Shown piece by piece: positions 18,435-33,935 of a DNA stretch of 64,000 nucleotides. The notes under the pieces are model-generated. The model did not search any database, was not told the origin of the DNA, and worked only from the letters and a program-made list of their open reading frames with translations. A program made the translations under genes and the position numbers. The first letter of the stretch is position 1; every line of letters begins with the position of its first letter. Origin of the DNA: Liolophura sinensis (lineage: Eukaryota > Mollusca > Polyplacophora > Chitonida > Chitonidae); contig NC_088300.1 in the NCBI RefSeq assembly GCF_032854445.1, positions 37,104,458 to 37,168,457 on the forward strand, in the 5' to 3' direction.

Positions 18435-18636
18435 ATGGTGAAATACTGACAACGGGTAGAAACAAACCAACCCCATATAAGGATCATTTGTGAGACCGTC
18501 ACACTGGCCACAGTTGCACGACCAGCGTGGAACCTTCGGCAGCCAACGTTTGTTTATATAATAAATAAATACCCTGGTTTCCGACTTCGAATTCCCGCTC
18601 TGAACAAGGGGAAATAACTTTGGAGCGCTTAGTGAT
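18435..18636 (-). promoter_or_regulatory. conserved 5' flank of the ARF genes (unit B)
   Basis: It carries the same blocks as in unit A: TCACACTGGCCACAG, GGCAGCCAACG and AAGGGGAAATAACTTTGG. They lie about 180-330 bp upstream of the ATG at 18300. Confidence 0.5.
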
Positions 18637-19535
18637 AATTTGCTGCACAAGTGCTCACAAATTGCGTATCAGTTTTGATTTTGCCCAGTGTTACGTCATC
18701 TCTTTAGGTCTTCACTGTGACATAGTCATCCACGCAGGGAAAATTTCACAAACCCAGCATACAACTATTTTATAGCTTATGCGCTGAAGAACAGGTAAAT
18801 GTATTTATGTTGTACGCTTTTCTCTATATTTCCATTATTGTTATTTTGTTTTAAACGTCTAATTCATGCACAGATACCCAGATATTATACTTGTTCACCC
18901 AGAAATTTTCCATATACCATTAAAGAGTGTCAATAGAGAAATAACGGCCTGTGATGGGATTTGCTACGATCTTGTCAAATGTGTAATTCGCACTCTTAAT
19001 CGAGCCTTTATATAGGACAAAGCCCTTAAGCTTAGTTCGTGTATTTTCATTGTGAACACGAACTCACAACTATGTATTTTAAATAAAGTGGCTTATTTGC
19101 TTTTTTTGTTTTATTTTTTTTTTTTTTTGCCTTACAAGAAAATCAGATGAAAAATTTAAAACATCATTTCTTCTCATGAAATATTGTCTTTAAAAAATAT
19201 TCTAAGCCAAATTAAGACAAAACCATTGAAATCGTTACTTTTTACTAGAAATATCTTTTTCATAAAATTAAGTAGGTAACTTGTACAAATCGCCATTTCC
19301 ACTTTAGAAGAACATCATTATCAGACAAAAATATTTCAAACAAGTAGAAAATACCGTGTTAAGCATCCTGTAAATTCTAGTCCACTTTTTGTTTGAAACC
19401 TTTTTCAGTCCCTGACAAATATCACTGACTATGATCCTTTTCATTTAATAATGAAATATGAATATGGACTTGTGTATATTCAGTTAATATAGTTTTGTTT
19501 TATTTCTTGATTTGATAACATGTTTCTATTGGGTA

Positions 19536-19583
19536 TCTGAATACGATGGTAGGTATATGAATACGGTGGTAGGTATATGTATA
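19536..19583. repeat. GAATACG minisatellite, contracted to 2 copies (unit C)
   Basis: The locus is the same as at 5181 and 12553 but holds only the first (GATGG) and one standard unit. It shows copy-number change after the duplication. Confidence 0.85.
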
Positions 19584-21605
19584 GATTTGTGCATATATAT
19601 CCCTGGATAGGGTCTATATGGTCTGGGAATAGACAGATATGGATAGGGAAATATGGTGTCGGGTAATATTAATTACTGTCTGAAGTGTTAATGGGAACTA
19701 ATCATGACAATTCTTAAGTATATGGAAGATCTATTGAACATCCATGCATTGTGTTTTGTAAAATGACCTGTTGTCTCCCGCAGACCATCCATGCAGGCTT
19801 TCACACACAAGGCTCCTTAACCCCACCCCACCCCCACCCAACCCCAACCCGTACATATCTCATCCCACCACTCGTCACTTACCCTCCTGACCATTTTCAA
19901 ATATGTATAAAGGGCTATTTTTCAGTCAGATCTGATGACTACCACAAATTTATATTTTGTTATTCTTCAGAACAAGCTTGGGTAACATTTTTTTCCTCTC
20001 CCCAAGAATATAACTACTGTAATTTCATGCGAGTGAAGAAGAAGTGTTAAGTTTCATTGGTCATCCACACCTACCGTCGGATTGCTCTGTCTTTATTTAT
20101 CATTCCATTCTGCGATTATATAACTGTATGTTAACCACTGGAATTCCATGAGCAGGTGCTTTTATGAGGAACTGCATGACGAAAGACCACACTGGAGCAT
20201 AAACTGTGCTGCAGAACCAACTCATACCACCTGTCACAGGAACTGCATGGTTTTGGGAACATAACTTATCAAAAAGATCAGTTGACAAATGTAAGTACAT
20301 TTTACTTTGCAGCCCCTTTTTGTCGTTTTTACCTTTCAGCTGTAGTAGACCTGTTATAAACTTAGACATTTCACATTGTGTTAAGTAAGCTACCTTTTTA
20401 TTTCCATTTGGATATGTTAGAAAGGTTTCTGATACATGTGTAAGATGTTATGGGCCATGTATTTTTGGCAACGCCAATATATGGACGTTCAAGTTTGATT
20501 TGTGCAACCTGTTTTGTCTCCAAAAATGTAAATAAGATGTTTGAAAATCACAAACTTTGAATTAGTTTAATTCCTTAATCCATCCCTGTACAGACGATAC
20601 ATTTTAATATGTTGGTTGTTAATTGAATATAATATTGTACGAGATGTTTGAAACTCACAAACTTTGAATTAGTTTAATTCTTAAATGCATCCCTCTGCAG
20701 AAAGATGCATTTTAACACATTGGTTGTTAATTCTGTATTATATAATTAAGTGCAAAGAATGGATAATCAATCAACATAATTCAAAGTGATTGCTGTCTTT
20801 TAGTATTAATTACAGTTAATCACAAATTATATTGCACACAAACCAATGGGACCGAGCAGCAAGTGAACAATCCCCCAACACCTCACCCACAACTTGCCTC
20901 ACCGCTATAGTGTAACTGTGTCCTCCCCCCCTCCTCCAACAACCCAATTCTTCTTGTCATACCCCAAAACTCTTATAACCCCACCCCACCTTCCTGTATG
21001 GAATATAAACTATCCGCTACAGTTGTCTCTTTGTAAAGCCAGTGGAGAATCAATTAGACAAAAGTATAATAAGGAAGATATAATAAGGAACTTTTCAATG
21101 ACGAAGAATAAAATAGGTAATATCCTCACTTGTCCTTTAGCTAACTGTTGAAGTGACAGTTATGTATGTTACATGGCAATATAAGGGAAGTGTAGCACTT
21201 AATTATAATCACTCACAGTTAAATATTTGAAACAAGAAAACTGTTTTGGAAATACTATTTCAAATGTCAGTTTACGAAGTTAATGCAAGGAATGAATTCT
21301 ACATTGTTTACGTTATTTTCTACAGTTTCTTATGCATATTATTTATTATTAAAATATCACGTTATGAGGTTGTGTTTATTATGTGTGAATATCTTTTTCA
21401 TTATAACTACTTATATCACACAAAAAACTCAAAATATAAAGCTATAATTATACACCACATTCTATATAGAAGTATTTAAGTTTCCTATATATGTTATACT
21501 ATAATTAATTGAATATACGTCAGTTATATGCCATGACGTTTGCAATACTCACTGACACGCTTATAGGATTGCATGAAAATGTTATTTAAATTTCCAAAAC
21601 ATATT

Positions 21606-21772
21606 TGCTTCCTTTCCTATATGTGGGAAGGTCTCTCCACAACCCGCGGATGGTCGTGGGTTTCACTCGGGCTCTGCCCGGTTTCCTCCCACCATATAAG
21701 GCTAGCCGCCGTCATACAAGTGAAATATTCCTGACTACAACGTAAAACACCAATCAAATAAATAAATAAATT
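21606..21772 (+). mobile_element. 5'-truncated SINE-like element, tail type A (unit C)
   Basis: This is the unit C counterpart of 7681-7848 and 14721-14889, with GCTCTGCCCGGTTTCCTCCC and AAAACACCAATCAAATAAAT. Confidence 0.8.
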
Positions 21773-22087
21773 AATAAATTTCCAAAAATATAGTCACCCA
21801 TTTCTTTTCATGAAATAAAGCCCTGAAGCAAACAATTCAGAAGACTGCTTATATTCCCTATAGTACAGGGCAACTGGTAGACCCATTGACTTATTAAATC
21901 TACACATATTAACAAGAAGCGCTTATTAATTTAACAAGAAGATTTATTTCATATCACAGTCATGTACTTTGAAATGTATGATTTCTTTGCACGGTACATA
22001 AAATATATCTCGGCATAATAACACCAAGGGTATAAAAATCAAGACTACATGCATAAACAAAATTTCCATTCAAAAATGGAAAATTTG

Positions 22088-22381
22088 GGTGAGTGAGTGC
22101 TTGGGGTTTAACGTCGTACTTAGCAATGTTTCACTCATATGACGACGAAGGAGTCCTTAGAGTGCATTTTTCTTATTTCTTTTCATTAAATAAAGCCCAG
22201 AAGCAAATAATTGAGAAGACTGTATGCAATGTGCCTTCTTTTGCAGGACGGATTTCCATTGCTCTTTTATCTAGTGCTGCTTCACTGAAACGCCTTACCG
22301 AAGGCAAGTAGGACACGACCCAGGATTAACCCTGGGTCTACTTCCAGCGAAGCGGACGCTCTACCAACTGAGCCATCGGGA
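22088..22381 (-). mobile_element. tRNA-derived SINE, tail type B, disrupted (unit C)
   Basis: The tRNA-like head (TGGCTCAGTTGGTAGAGCG on the minus strand) and the tail are present. The body is interrupted at about 22167-22226 by a segment matching TTTCTTTTCATGAAATAAAG and its flank, which normally sits about 350 bp away at 21805. About 100 bp of the body near the head is deleted. Confidence 0.75.
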
Positions 22382-22779
22382 ATTATCTAAAATGAGTAGA
22401 AACTTCTTTCATAATCCTAATGTTCCATACCCATATATACACGTATATGCAAGAACCACGAAAATAAGGTTTTTGGGAGTAATTGCAAACATACATCCGG
22501 AATAGCAGGGCTCTAGAATCCTCACTCCAGATCCTTGATCAGGGGAGGTAATAAGGGTCAGATACACGACTAACGGAATCCTGAAACTGACTCAGGTTTG
22601 GCGCAGACTATTAGTCTACGACATTTGAAATCAGTCCAATTCTTTGATCATGACAAAGATGGAAATTATTTAAACTCTGGAGCCTATAAAGCTCAAGACT
22701 ATGTTTGTGCTAAACTTCAGACAGCTTTGTGATCTCAGGAGCTTTAACATTTGTCAGAATAATTTCTGAGGGAAAGCTA

Positions 22780-24437
<1,658 letters not shown>

Positions 24438-24534
24438 GGTAATGTAGAAGATAGAACGCAATGTACAATTCTATTAACTTTATCTACATGTATAATAAAG
24501 TCTTATCTCATGGAGGTTCTGCGATACTGTTTTA

Positions 24535-24760
24535 TGTTCGCACATTTATACATGTTGAAGTGTTTGTTATTATGGTGAAATACTGACAACGGGTAGAAAC
24601 AAACCAACCCTATATAAGGATCATTCGTGAGCCCGTCACACTGGCCACAGTTGCAAGACCAGCGTGGAACCTTCGGCAGCCAACGTTTGTTTATACAATA
24701 AACTGACACCCTGGTTTCCGACTGCGAGTTTCAGCTCTGAACAAGGGGAAATAACTTTGG
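24535..24760 (-). promoter_or_regulatory. conserved 5' flank of the ARF genes (unit C)
   Basis: It keeps TCACACTGGCCACAG, CCAGCGTGGAACCTTC and AAGGGGAAATAACTTTGG upstream of the ATG at 24437, in the same order and spacing as units A and B. Confidence 0.5.
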
Positions 24761-24887
24761 TGCGCTCAGAGATCAACAGACTGTAAAACCACACTGTACT
24801 TCAAGATCACGCGCTCTCAACACACGCAACTGTTTGCAACATATATTTATGACGCTGGTCAGATTTATAGAGTATGTCGATCTTCAG

Positions 24888-25152
24888 GTGGAGTCATCGG
24901 TGGCCGAGTGCTTATCGCGCCAGCGCAATACATGACATAAGAGACTTTCACTATAATCTGGTCGCTGTGACTTCAAGTCCAGCTCATGCCGGCTTCCTCT
25001 CCGGTCGCGCGTTGGAAGGTTTTCCAGCAAACTGCTGATGATCGTAGGTTTTTCCAGGGCTCTTCCCGGTTTTTCTCCAACCTCAATGCTAGCCGCCGTC
25101 GAATACATGAAATATTTTTGAATCTGGCGTTAAACATCAATGGAATAAATAA
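24888..25152 (+). mobile_element. tRNA-derived SINE, tail type A, near full length
   Basis: The head reads GGTGGCCGAGTGCTTATCGC, like the A box of a Leu or Ser tRNA. It is followed about 70 nt later by ACTTCAAGTCC, a box B. The middle holds CTTCCTCTCC and GGGCTCTTCCCGGTTTTTCTCC. The tail has AATATTTTTGAATCTGGCG and TTAAACATCAATGGAATAAA. It is the best full-length example of the family here. Confidence 0.8.
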
Positions 25153-26849
25153 TTCAGAAAAAATACATCGCTATTTCTGTATTCTCGTTAATTAGTTGTT
25201 TACGCAAAATTCTATCCGTCTGTGCGTCGACCCTTCACGATGCAGTGACTGTTTTGTCTTTATTTGTCTGAATTCAAACCTTCGCCGTTACATTATTTGT
25301 ATTTGGGAATTGCTGCCCTTGCGCATGTCGGTCATGCCTGTGTATCTAGAATATGATGACATTGCAAGATGCGTTTTACCACAATAAACTTTTTTTTTTA
25401 TCTCAGACGTCCAATGTCTTCGGGCAAATGTCTGACAGCAAAAGAAAATCCTACAAGCCTCGCTCCAAACGATTCGGCGAGCTAGAGTTGTATCTCGAAA
25501 TAGACCGACTTATTAAAAGTGTAACTATAGCAGGAACGGTTTGTGTACGATACATTGTCAACGTGAGAGCCAGATGGTGATAAAAATTGGACATTTGATA
25601 AACAGCGGTCTGTTACATGGCTGTGTGTGACTAAGAGCTGTAATATGTCACGTGGACTAAATCATACCATGTATAGAATGCAGATTTAAGCTCTGAAGCC
25701 TTACTTCAACATCAATCAATGTAATATGTGTTCTGGGAATTCTCCTAACTTAAGGCCACGTAATATGCTGCATGTAGTGAGAGCTGGGTTCAAGCCGACA
25801 AGCTTACTGCCGATTAGCATCAGAGAGAACAACAATTTAACCCAGTCAGTTGAAGTCACATTGAAGTATGCATTTCACGCACATGCCTTGTCATGTAGCC
25901 TCTGGTGACGACATACACTGCGTGATCTTTGAATACATGAAATACACGTATTTTTCGCCATGAGCTGCATGGTGATGGCTGAGCGATTGAGACGACTGTC
26001 TTTAATCCATTCTCCAAGTATAGGACACACTTGGTGCGGGTTCAACGCTGACTATGGACAGGGAATTAAATTGGTGAATCCTCCGATTTCAGTATTCCCG
26101 CGGGGCCTGGACGACAATTCAGATGAACGACATTAGTGTTACAGTTTGCGCAGTCAAATTTGACTCAAGATGATAAACACCAGTTACAGCTGTGTTCTTT
26201 ATGTTGTGCATGTAGCAATTTGGTCACCGATTTAATTCGCTAGCTTTAGAGGATGAGGCCAAGGAACTGAAAAGTTTCCCAAATTGAGAGAAACACAGAA
26301 AGTGTCACGCTCCATTGCAGCGTATGACAACACTATAAAGCATAAGTGCTTGCCTCTGATAAGGGGGATACACAAGTTTCTGTTATAAAGCTGAAGAAAG
26401 ATCCAGTAATCAAGTAAATCCGTATCCCTTAATTCTTTTCAGCGTGTGTCTGTCACAATTTAGCTGCTTTTACAGCTTCCTCTGTATGTAATTGGGCTAT
26501 GTACAGTCTTTTTACATTTTCTCCAAACAATTATGATATACACAAAAGAGAAAAATCAATTAATTATGCAATCGAATTTAATATTTTTCATATCACAGTT
26601 AATATAAAAACAACAATGTAAAAAAGATAGATATAAATGGTCATAAACTAGGGTTTGTATTTTTTCCGTACAAAAATATAATCATAACAACACAAGAATT
26701 CATATGTAAATAGAGTTAAGTGAGTTATGTAACAGAATAAGAATGCATGCAATCGTTTAATTGTAGCCTAATATGTTAAAACACTTTCTTTTCTGGTGAC
26801 AGAAGAATCAGAAACTCAGAGGTAGGCCTATTACATACAGTACACTGGG
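25153..26849. other. spacer between unit C and the fifth ARF gene
   Basis: This is AT-rich spacer. One possible isolated exon (25407-25520) is discussed as a finding. Apart from that I see no domain-bearing reading frame, tandem array or mobile element in it. Confidence 0.5.
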
Positions 26850-27175
26850 TTACAAAGTGATATTCGTTGGTGAGAATATATCAGTACGTATCTCAAATAC
26901 ATTGTTCGCTTTGGTTTACAAAGGGAAATTAGTTGGTAAAAAATATCAGTATGTATCACAAATATGTATCACATGGGCTTACAAAGAGAAATTCGTTTGT
27001 GAGAATATACCACTATGTATCTCAAGTACATGGCTCGCATTGTCTACAAAGGGAAATTCGTTTGTGAAAACATATCAGTGTCTATCACAAATGCATGGAT
27101 CACATTGGCTTACAAAGGTAGGAAATTCATTTGTAAGAATATATCAGTATACATCACAAATGCATGGTTCCTCTC
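26850..27175. repeat. degenerate 65-66-bp tandem repeat, about 5 copies
   Basis: Successive blocks share TTACAAAG, AAATTCGTTTGTGAGAATAT, CAGTATGTATCACAAAT and CATGG. Most blocks keep a length divisible by three, so one frame stays open for 116 codons. Composition and frame derive from the repeat. Confidence 0.8.
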
Positions 27176-27529
27176 ATAATGTTGGAATCCAAAAGAAAGC
27201 TGCATAGTAATACTGAAAGTATACTGATTACTTTCATAGCTTAACAAAGCCTTTCTGTGTGGAATTTACGGTGGAAACACAGATTTACGGTGGGAACACA
27301 GATTTAGGGGGAAAACACAGATGAAAGAATATCCATATTATGAGTTGTGTATGGGTCAGTCTAGCGGTGCGGTGTCACCATGCCACTTTGACAGTCTAAT
27401 TTTCGCATGGCTGAGTGCACTAGCTGGACAAGGCGGGAGGCTCCCCTTTCAGTGCTGGGAAAGATCTTTAGTAACGCCTGGAGTTTGTTGACAAAATTCG
27501 AATCAATGTCTGCCCAAGGAAAAAAGTTA

Positions 27530-29103
<1,574 letters not shown>

Positions 29104-29329
29104 GGTGTTGTAGAGAATAGAACACAATTCTGTATCTAGGTATTGACCTCGGATTGTGGAGTCTTCGCTATTTGATTTACTCTATGTACACATATAAATT
29201 GAGAGTGATGTGATATACGTTCTGCTTTAATGGTACTGTTTTATGTTGGTACATTTATACATGTTTCTGTGTTAATACTTGTGATGAAATACCGGCAACG
29301 TGTAGATACAAACAAACACTATGCCAGGG

Positions 29330-29480
29330 TCATACGTGTACCTGTCACACTGGCCACAGTAGCACAGCCAGCGTGGAACCTGCGGCAGCCAACGTTAGTC
29401 CCTGTAACGAACAGATCCCCTAGTGTCCGACTTACCTAGTCACAGTCTGACAAGGGGAAATAACCTTGGTACATTTAATG
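29330..29480 (-). promoter_or_regulatory. conserved 5' flank of the fifth ARF gene
   Basis: TCACACTGGCCACAGTAGCA, CCAGCGTGGAACCTGCGGC and AAGGGGAAATAACCTTGG match the blocks upstream of units A-C. The surrounding DNA is poorly conserved, which makes these blocks candidate regulatory sites or 5' leader. Confidence 0.5.
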
Positions 29481-29672
29481 ATCAGCAGACTTGAACAGCA
29501 CATTGTTGTGAAAGTTTTTAATGCAGATTAGTCGCTGACTGGTTATTGAGAATGCCACAGAAGTTCATTCAAAGTAAAGGCACTATTGAATTTTAGGTGC
29601 TGTGCTTTTATTCAATCGTGACTATAACGTTAGAGTTTTTTGCCCCAACTGTCATCTACTCTCTTCTGTCAA

Positions 29673-29768
29673 TTAAGCAGTGTCGATTGTGTAAGCTAAG
29701 CAGTGTCGACTGTATAGGCTAAGCAGTGTCGATTCTGTAAGCTAAGCAGTGTCGATTCTGTAAGCTAG
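29673..29768. repeat. 23-bp tandem repeat, 4 copies
   Basis: The unit TAAGCAGTGTCGATTCTG plus TAAGC repeats four times with few changes and ends in a decayed copy (TAGGCGTGTCCCG). Confidence 0.85.
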
Positions 29769-30980
29769 GCGTGTCCCGAGTGTGAAAAAACGCATGGTGT
29801 ATCTCTCTGTTCATGAATGTTTTTCTTGGGGAGACATTAATGAAGCCATGAATAGTCATTTCGTTTCATGATAAAAAAAAATGTTGTTTTTTCTGTAGTA
29901 TTATTCTGCGAAACTGAAATACATTTGAAAGACAACGAAAACTCCGTACAGAAGCAGAAGCTTGTAGTAGTTTACTACCAGGAAAACCACAACAAGATTG
30001 TCGCATGGTTTGATGGAATGCATTATGTGTGAAATACATTTGTGTCAAAGACTTTAAACATTCTGAATATTTTTTGTGTGGTTCAGTGCGTAATAGTTGA
30101 ACCGGAAAGTATACCGTCGGTAAATAGGCCAGCATACTTATTTGCACGATTCTATATTTCCACTGGTTTTTCAGTGATGAAGTCATTTTGTTCCCTGTGT
30201 GCTATATGGTATGGTTTATAGACACCGTGCAATGGCTTCATCATGCGTGAAACTGAAAATGTGAAAACATTTCATTCAACGTTTTCCTTGCGTGCGACAG
30301 ATATAACATTGAGGAACATTGAGGATACTGAATTGGATATATTTCACAGTTTCAATCGTTGGTTTATCTTTTATGATCTGTCGCATGTGCAAAAGTATGT
30401 AACCTATGCTGGCCTCTGATTGCCTACTCGTTATTGACATTACGTTTAACAAAACCAGTCAATCAAATGCACAAAGTTAATTCGGCTTAGCCCATTTGCA
30501 TCCACTTTAATATAGCCCTCTGTATCCATAACGGAAGAGGCCATTTTTTCTGAAAATATTTTTGAAAATTTTTTGAAGTTATTTCATTGTGCATTGTGTT
30601 TTGGTTTTGTGATAAATTATAAAAGCTATAAGTGACGACAGATGTGTTACATCGATATAAAGTAACATGTGACAAACGTATAGCATGTGTCTATATGCAT
30701 ACAGTGCAATTTCATCACCGCTGTTGATTATGTAAAGCCCTCCGTGGACACTACCCGGTCATGTCTACATCTTTGTCCAAGTCGGGTGTTAATATATAAA
30801 CAACTATATACAGTGCATAAATAATACGAATGTGACATTTCTTTAAAATCGATTAAGGTTGGATGAGCCGAAATCGATTGCCCAATGAGAGAGAAAAGCA
30901 GAGCCCATATGTTACAAAGTCGATAAACCATCTGTCATCTTCAAGCGGAATGTCAACGTCATCGGTCGGCGACACTTTCT
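29769..30980. other. spacer between the ARF array and the p24 gene
   Basis: No recognisable gene is seen. Short open frames occur on both strands but show no domains or splice context. The stretch is AT-rich. Confidence 0.5.
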
Positions 30981-30997
30981 CAACTCTGACACATAGT

Positions 30998-31190
30998 CAT
31001 TTTGCTGAGCGGCGTGCACATCTACTGAACGGACTGCACATCCACTGAGCGGACTGCACATCTACTGAACGGACTGCACATCCACTGAGCGGACTGCACA
31101 CCTACTGAACGGACTGCACATCCACTGAGTGGACTGCAACTCCACAGAACAGGCTTTACATCCACTTAGCTGACAGTAGGTCCACTGAGC
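30998..31190. repeat. 20-bp tandem repeat upstream of the p24 gene
   Basis: Units of GGACTGCACATCCACTGAGC alternate with GGACTGCACATCTACTGAAC for about seven copies and decay at both ends. The array ends about 140 bp before the ATG of the p24 gene at 31333, so it lies in the promoter region. Confidence 0.85.
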
Positions 31191-31332
31191 TGACCACACA
31201 TACCTTGGAAAACTTTCTAAGTAGGAAGTGATTGTCGTCTTCTTTACTGTAAAAGGAAATTTTTCTGTCGGACTAAGTCAACAGATGATTGTGTGTTAAA
31301 GTTGATCGCGCCTGCCTATATAGTGTTGCAAA

Positions 31333-32007
31333 ATGTGGAACACACTGAAAACAGTATTGAGACTGCTTCTTTTGCAGTGTTTCTTGTCTGTGGTGCAAAG
31401 TCACGGAACTTCTTTAACTTTTGAACTACCGGATAACGAACGATTCTGCTTATCTGAAACGTTTGATGAATCCAAAAGCTACGTATTCCAATACAAGGTG
31501 ATCAGAGGCGGCCAGAATGATGTGGACATGACGCTGGTGTCGCCGAACGGTAAAATCCTCTACAAGGAGCTAAAGAAAGTTCAAGACAAATTCAGGTTTG
31601 ACAGTTCCCATGGCCAGTTCCAGTTTTGTTTCAGCAATGAGTTCTCCACGATTTCCCACAAAGTCATTTTCTTCGATCTTCGCACAGAGGAGATGGACAA
31701 CTTAGCCGTGGAAGCGGGCAATAAGAAACCATACGTGGACACCGCTTCCGAGAACTCGATGAATCAAATCCACAGTAGTATGAGCCAAGTCGTAGACTTC
31801 CAAAGGCAGTACAGACTGCGGGAAGCCATGGGCAGATTCAAGGCGGAAATTCTGAACGGTAGGGTGATGTGGTGGTCTCTTTTCCAAACCTTAGTTATCT
31901 TCATTGCCGGTGCCGGACAGGTGTTCCTTCTGAAGAAATGTTTCACCCAATCATCGTCAACTTTACTTCCGACAGCGGAAGTTATTCATGCCAACCAGAC
32001 AGCGTGA
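31333..32007 (+). CDS. p24/TMED family cargo receptor (TMED3/TMED7-like), single exon, 224 aa
   Basis: p24 proteins are type I membrane proteins that cycle between ER and Golgi and sort cargo into COPII and COPI vesicles. Residues 1-23 are a signal peptide (LLLLQCFLSVVQS). The GOLD domain spans about 27-118 with SLTFELPDNERFC, GGQNDVD and FCFSNEFST. Cys39 and Cys99 match the family disulfide. A coiled-coil segment follows (about 140-175), with RLREAMGR typical of the gamma subfamily, and one membrane span at about 180-200. The cytosolic tail begins LLKKCF but continues for about 20 residues, ending HANQTA. The usual C-terminal di-lysine coat-binding position is therefore not at the end. The start has A at -3. 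No intron interrupts it, whereas vertebrate TMED3/7 genes are spliced, so it may be a retrocopy. The frame is fully intact. Confidence 0.92.
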   Translation: MWNTLKTVLRLLLLQCFLSVVQSHGTSLTFELPDNERFCLSETFDESKSYVFQYKVIRGGQNDVDMTLVSPNGKILYKELKKVQDKFRFDSSHGQFQFCFSNEFSTISHKVIFFDLRTEEMDNLAVEAGNKKPYVDTASENSMNQIHSSMSQVVDFQRQYRLREAMGRFKAEILNGRVMWWSLFQTLVIFIAGAGQVFLLKKCFTQSSSTLLPTAEVIHANQTA

Positions 32008-33845
32008 GTGTTAGAATGGCATTCGAGAAGTGAGTGGGTTTTCTAATATCAACAAATCTCCGCTGGAAATATTTGGATTATTACGGTTGAACACTGAAGA
32101 TATTTAGTTGTGCATTAGTTGTGAGATAATTTTTATAGTCCATCAATGTTTCTACAGTTTTGTGTTACTCCGTGTACAAGCGATCAACTGCGGTGATTTT
32201 TACTTCGGTATACCTAATGGTTAACATCACATGTCTCCACATGTCACTGGGCATATTTATTATTGATGATAGATTACTTCATACAAGCAAACGTTTTACA
32301 TGTTTCACCAGTTACCTGTAACCAATTGCCAACTATCACACAGTCGTCGCTGTTTTGGTTTTTTTTTTATCTAAGCTATAGTTTTGTATATTAATTATAG
32401 TTTTACCGAATTTTATCGATAATTGATTTGTGACAGGTCATGTGCATACCTGTGACCTATGCATAAGCAAAATGTATAAAAATAGCAGTAAACATAATTA
32501 CTAGACAAAATATCTAGAATTTGTATCATATTCACAAATATTTGGATTGTTTTACTGACTGCCGTGCAGACTGATTCATTTATGAACGTTAAGAAACTGC
32601 ATTTTTGCTGTAAAAGGAGAATAGCACAATATATGTGCAGTTCAAATGTATCATTAATAATTGTAATTAAACACTCTTTGACGTACATACGTATACTGTA
32701 TTCAATAGGTTTATGCATGTATTATTGTTGCATATTATGAATAACGTGCGAAAATTATACCCGTGTTAGCCATACAACAGTATGAATGTCCGACTAAGTG
32801 GACAAGGTTGAGGCCCGTATTTGTATTGATCACTTCGGTAATATAATAATCTTTGTATTAAAAGAAATCGAACAGTCGTGCACCAGCTTGTCCAGTGTGT
32901 GAGCAACTAGCGGTTCAGTTTTACCTCACGTTTTCTTGCCAGGGATTAATTTATAAAGCACGTGTGTTCCCGCTGTCGACTGCGCACCATTGTTCATCCA
33001 GAGGGTGTTTGCATGTGCGATGCATGGGGGAGGTTCTGGGGTTTTAACACACCTGGAATAAAACCAAGTGAGTATTGGGAAGGTAGAGAGAAAACGACAC
33101 ACCACAGTGTCTGTGATCCCCGATATGACCCTGCTCTGTACACCTGTTAGCCATTGGTCACTGCATGGCGTATACTGCGTGCTACTCGGGCGCGTGAAAT
33201 GCGAGTATTTGTCGCATTCAGACTGTGATGGTGTACGTAAATTTCATACCTGTAAGTCACAAAATATTGACCTATAGTCAGCTAAAAACTTATATACAAC
33301 TATATGCATCATATTATCGCTGTGAATTGTTCGAGGAATTATCTTTTAAGATCGACATACACAGAGCTGAACCAGGCTATTGTGTTAGGTCCAAAGCGCT
33401 CGTGCATGCTAAATAACGACGCGACTCAACTGTATTTGTGCCCCACTCGTTTCGTGTATGCTGGTCAGCCTGAAAGTTGGCATTGAACTCCGTACCAATT
33501 GAGCTGAGTTGTGTGTATGCCGATGCTTTAAGTATACCATACCTCCATGGCCATACATGCAGAAGCCTTATTTTGTAGACTGGTCGCTACTGTCCATGTT
33601 AACGTAAGCCTATACAAAGAAACTGTTCCTTCTGCGCTTTAAAGGTACATTATATACATATGTATACAGAGAGAGACTCCAGCACGTATAGCCATGTTGT
33701 ATAATTTGTGTCATGTGTACACTGATACACAATACCAAGTCATGACTTATCTCTCTGCGTAATCTTGAGGGCGCTGCAGTAAAGAGCGTGTATGTGCATG
33801 GGCACGCATGCGCATGATATGTGTGTTGATTTTGTTTTTTTTTTC
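32008..33845. other. 3' flank of the p24 gene and spacer
   Basis: No gene or array is recognised here. Several short frames exist but have no domains. No confident polyadenylation signal was found within 300 bp of the p24 stop. Confidence 0.45.
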
Positions 33846-33935
33846 CACCATAATGCTGGCCGCCGTTGTATAAGTGAAATATTCTTGAATACCGCGTAAA
33901 ACACCAGTCTACTAAATAAATAAATGAATAAAGTA
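33846..33935 (+). mobile_element. 5'-truncated SINE tail, type A
   Basis: CCACCATAATGCTGGCCGCC is followed by GTATAAGTGAAATATTCTTG, AAAACACCAGTCTAC and an AAATAAATAAATGAATAAAG tail. Only about 90 bp of the 3' end is present. Confidence 0.8.

Noticed and set aside
26857-27207. 116-codon open frame
   Set aside because: It follows a degenerate 66-bp tandem repeat and has no recognisable domain or splice context.
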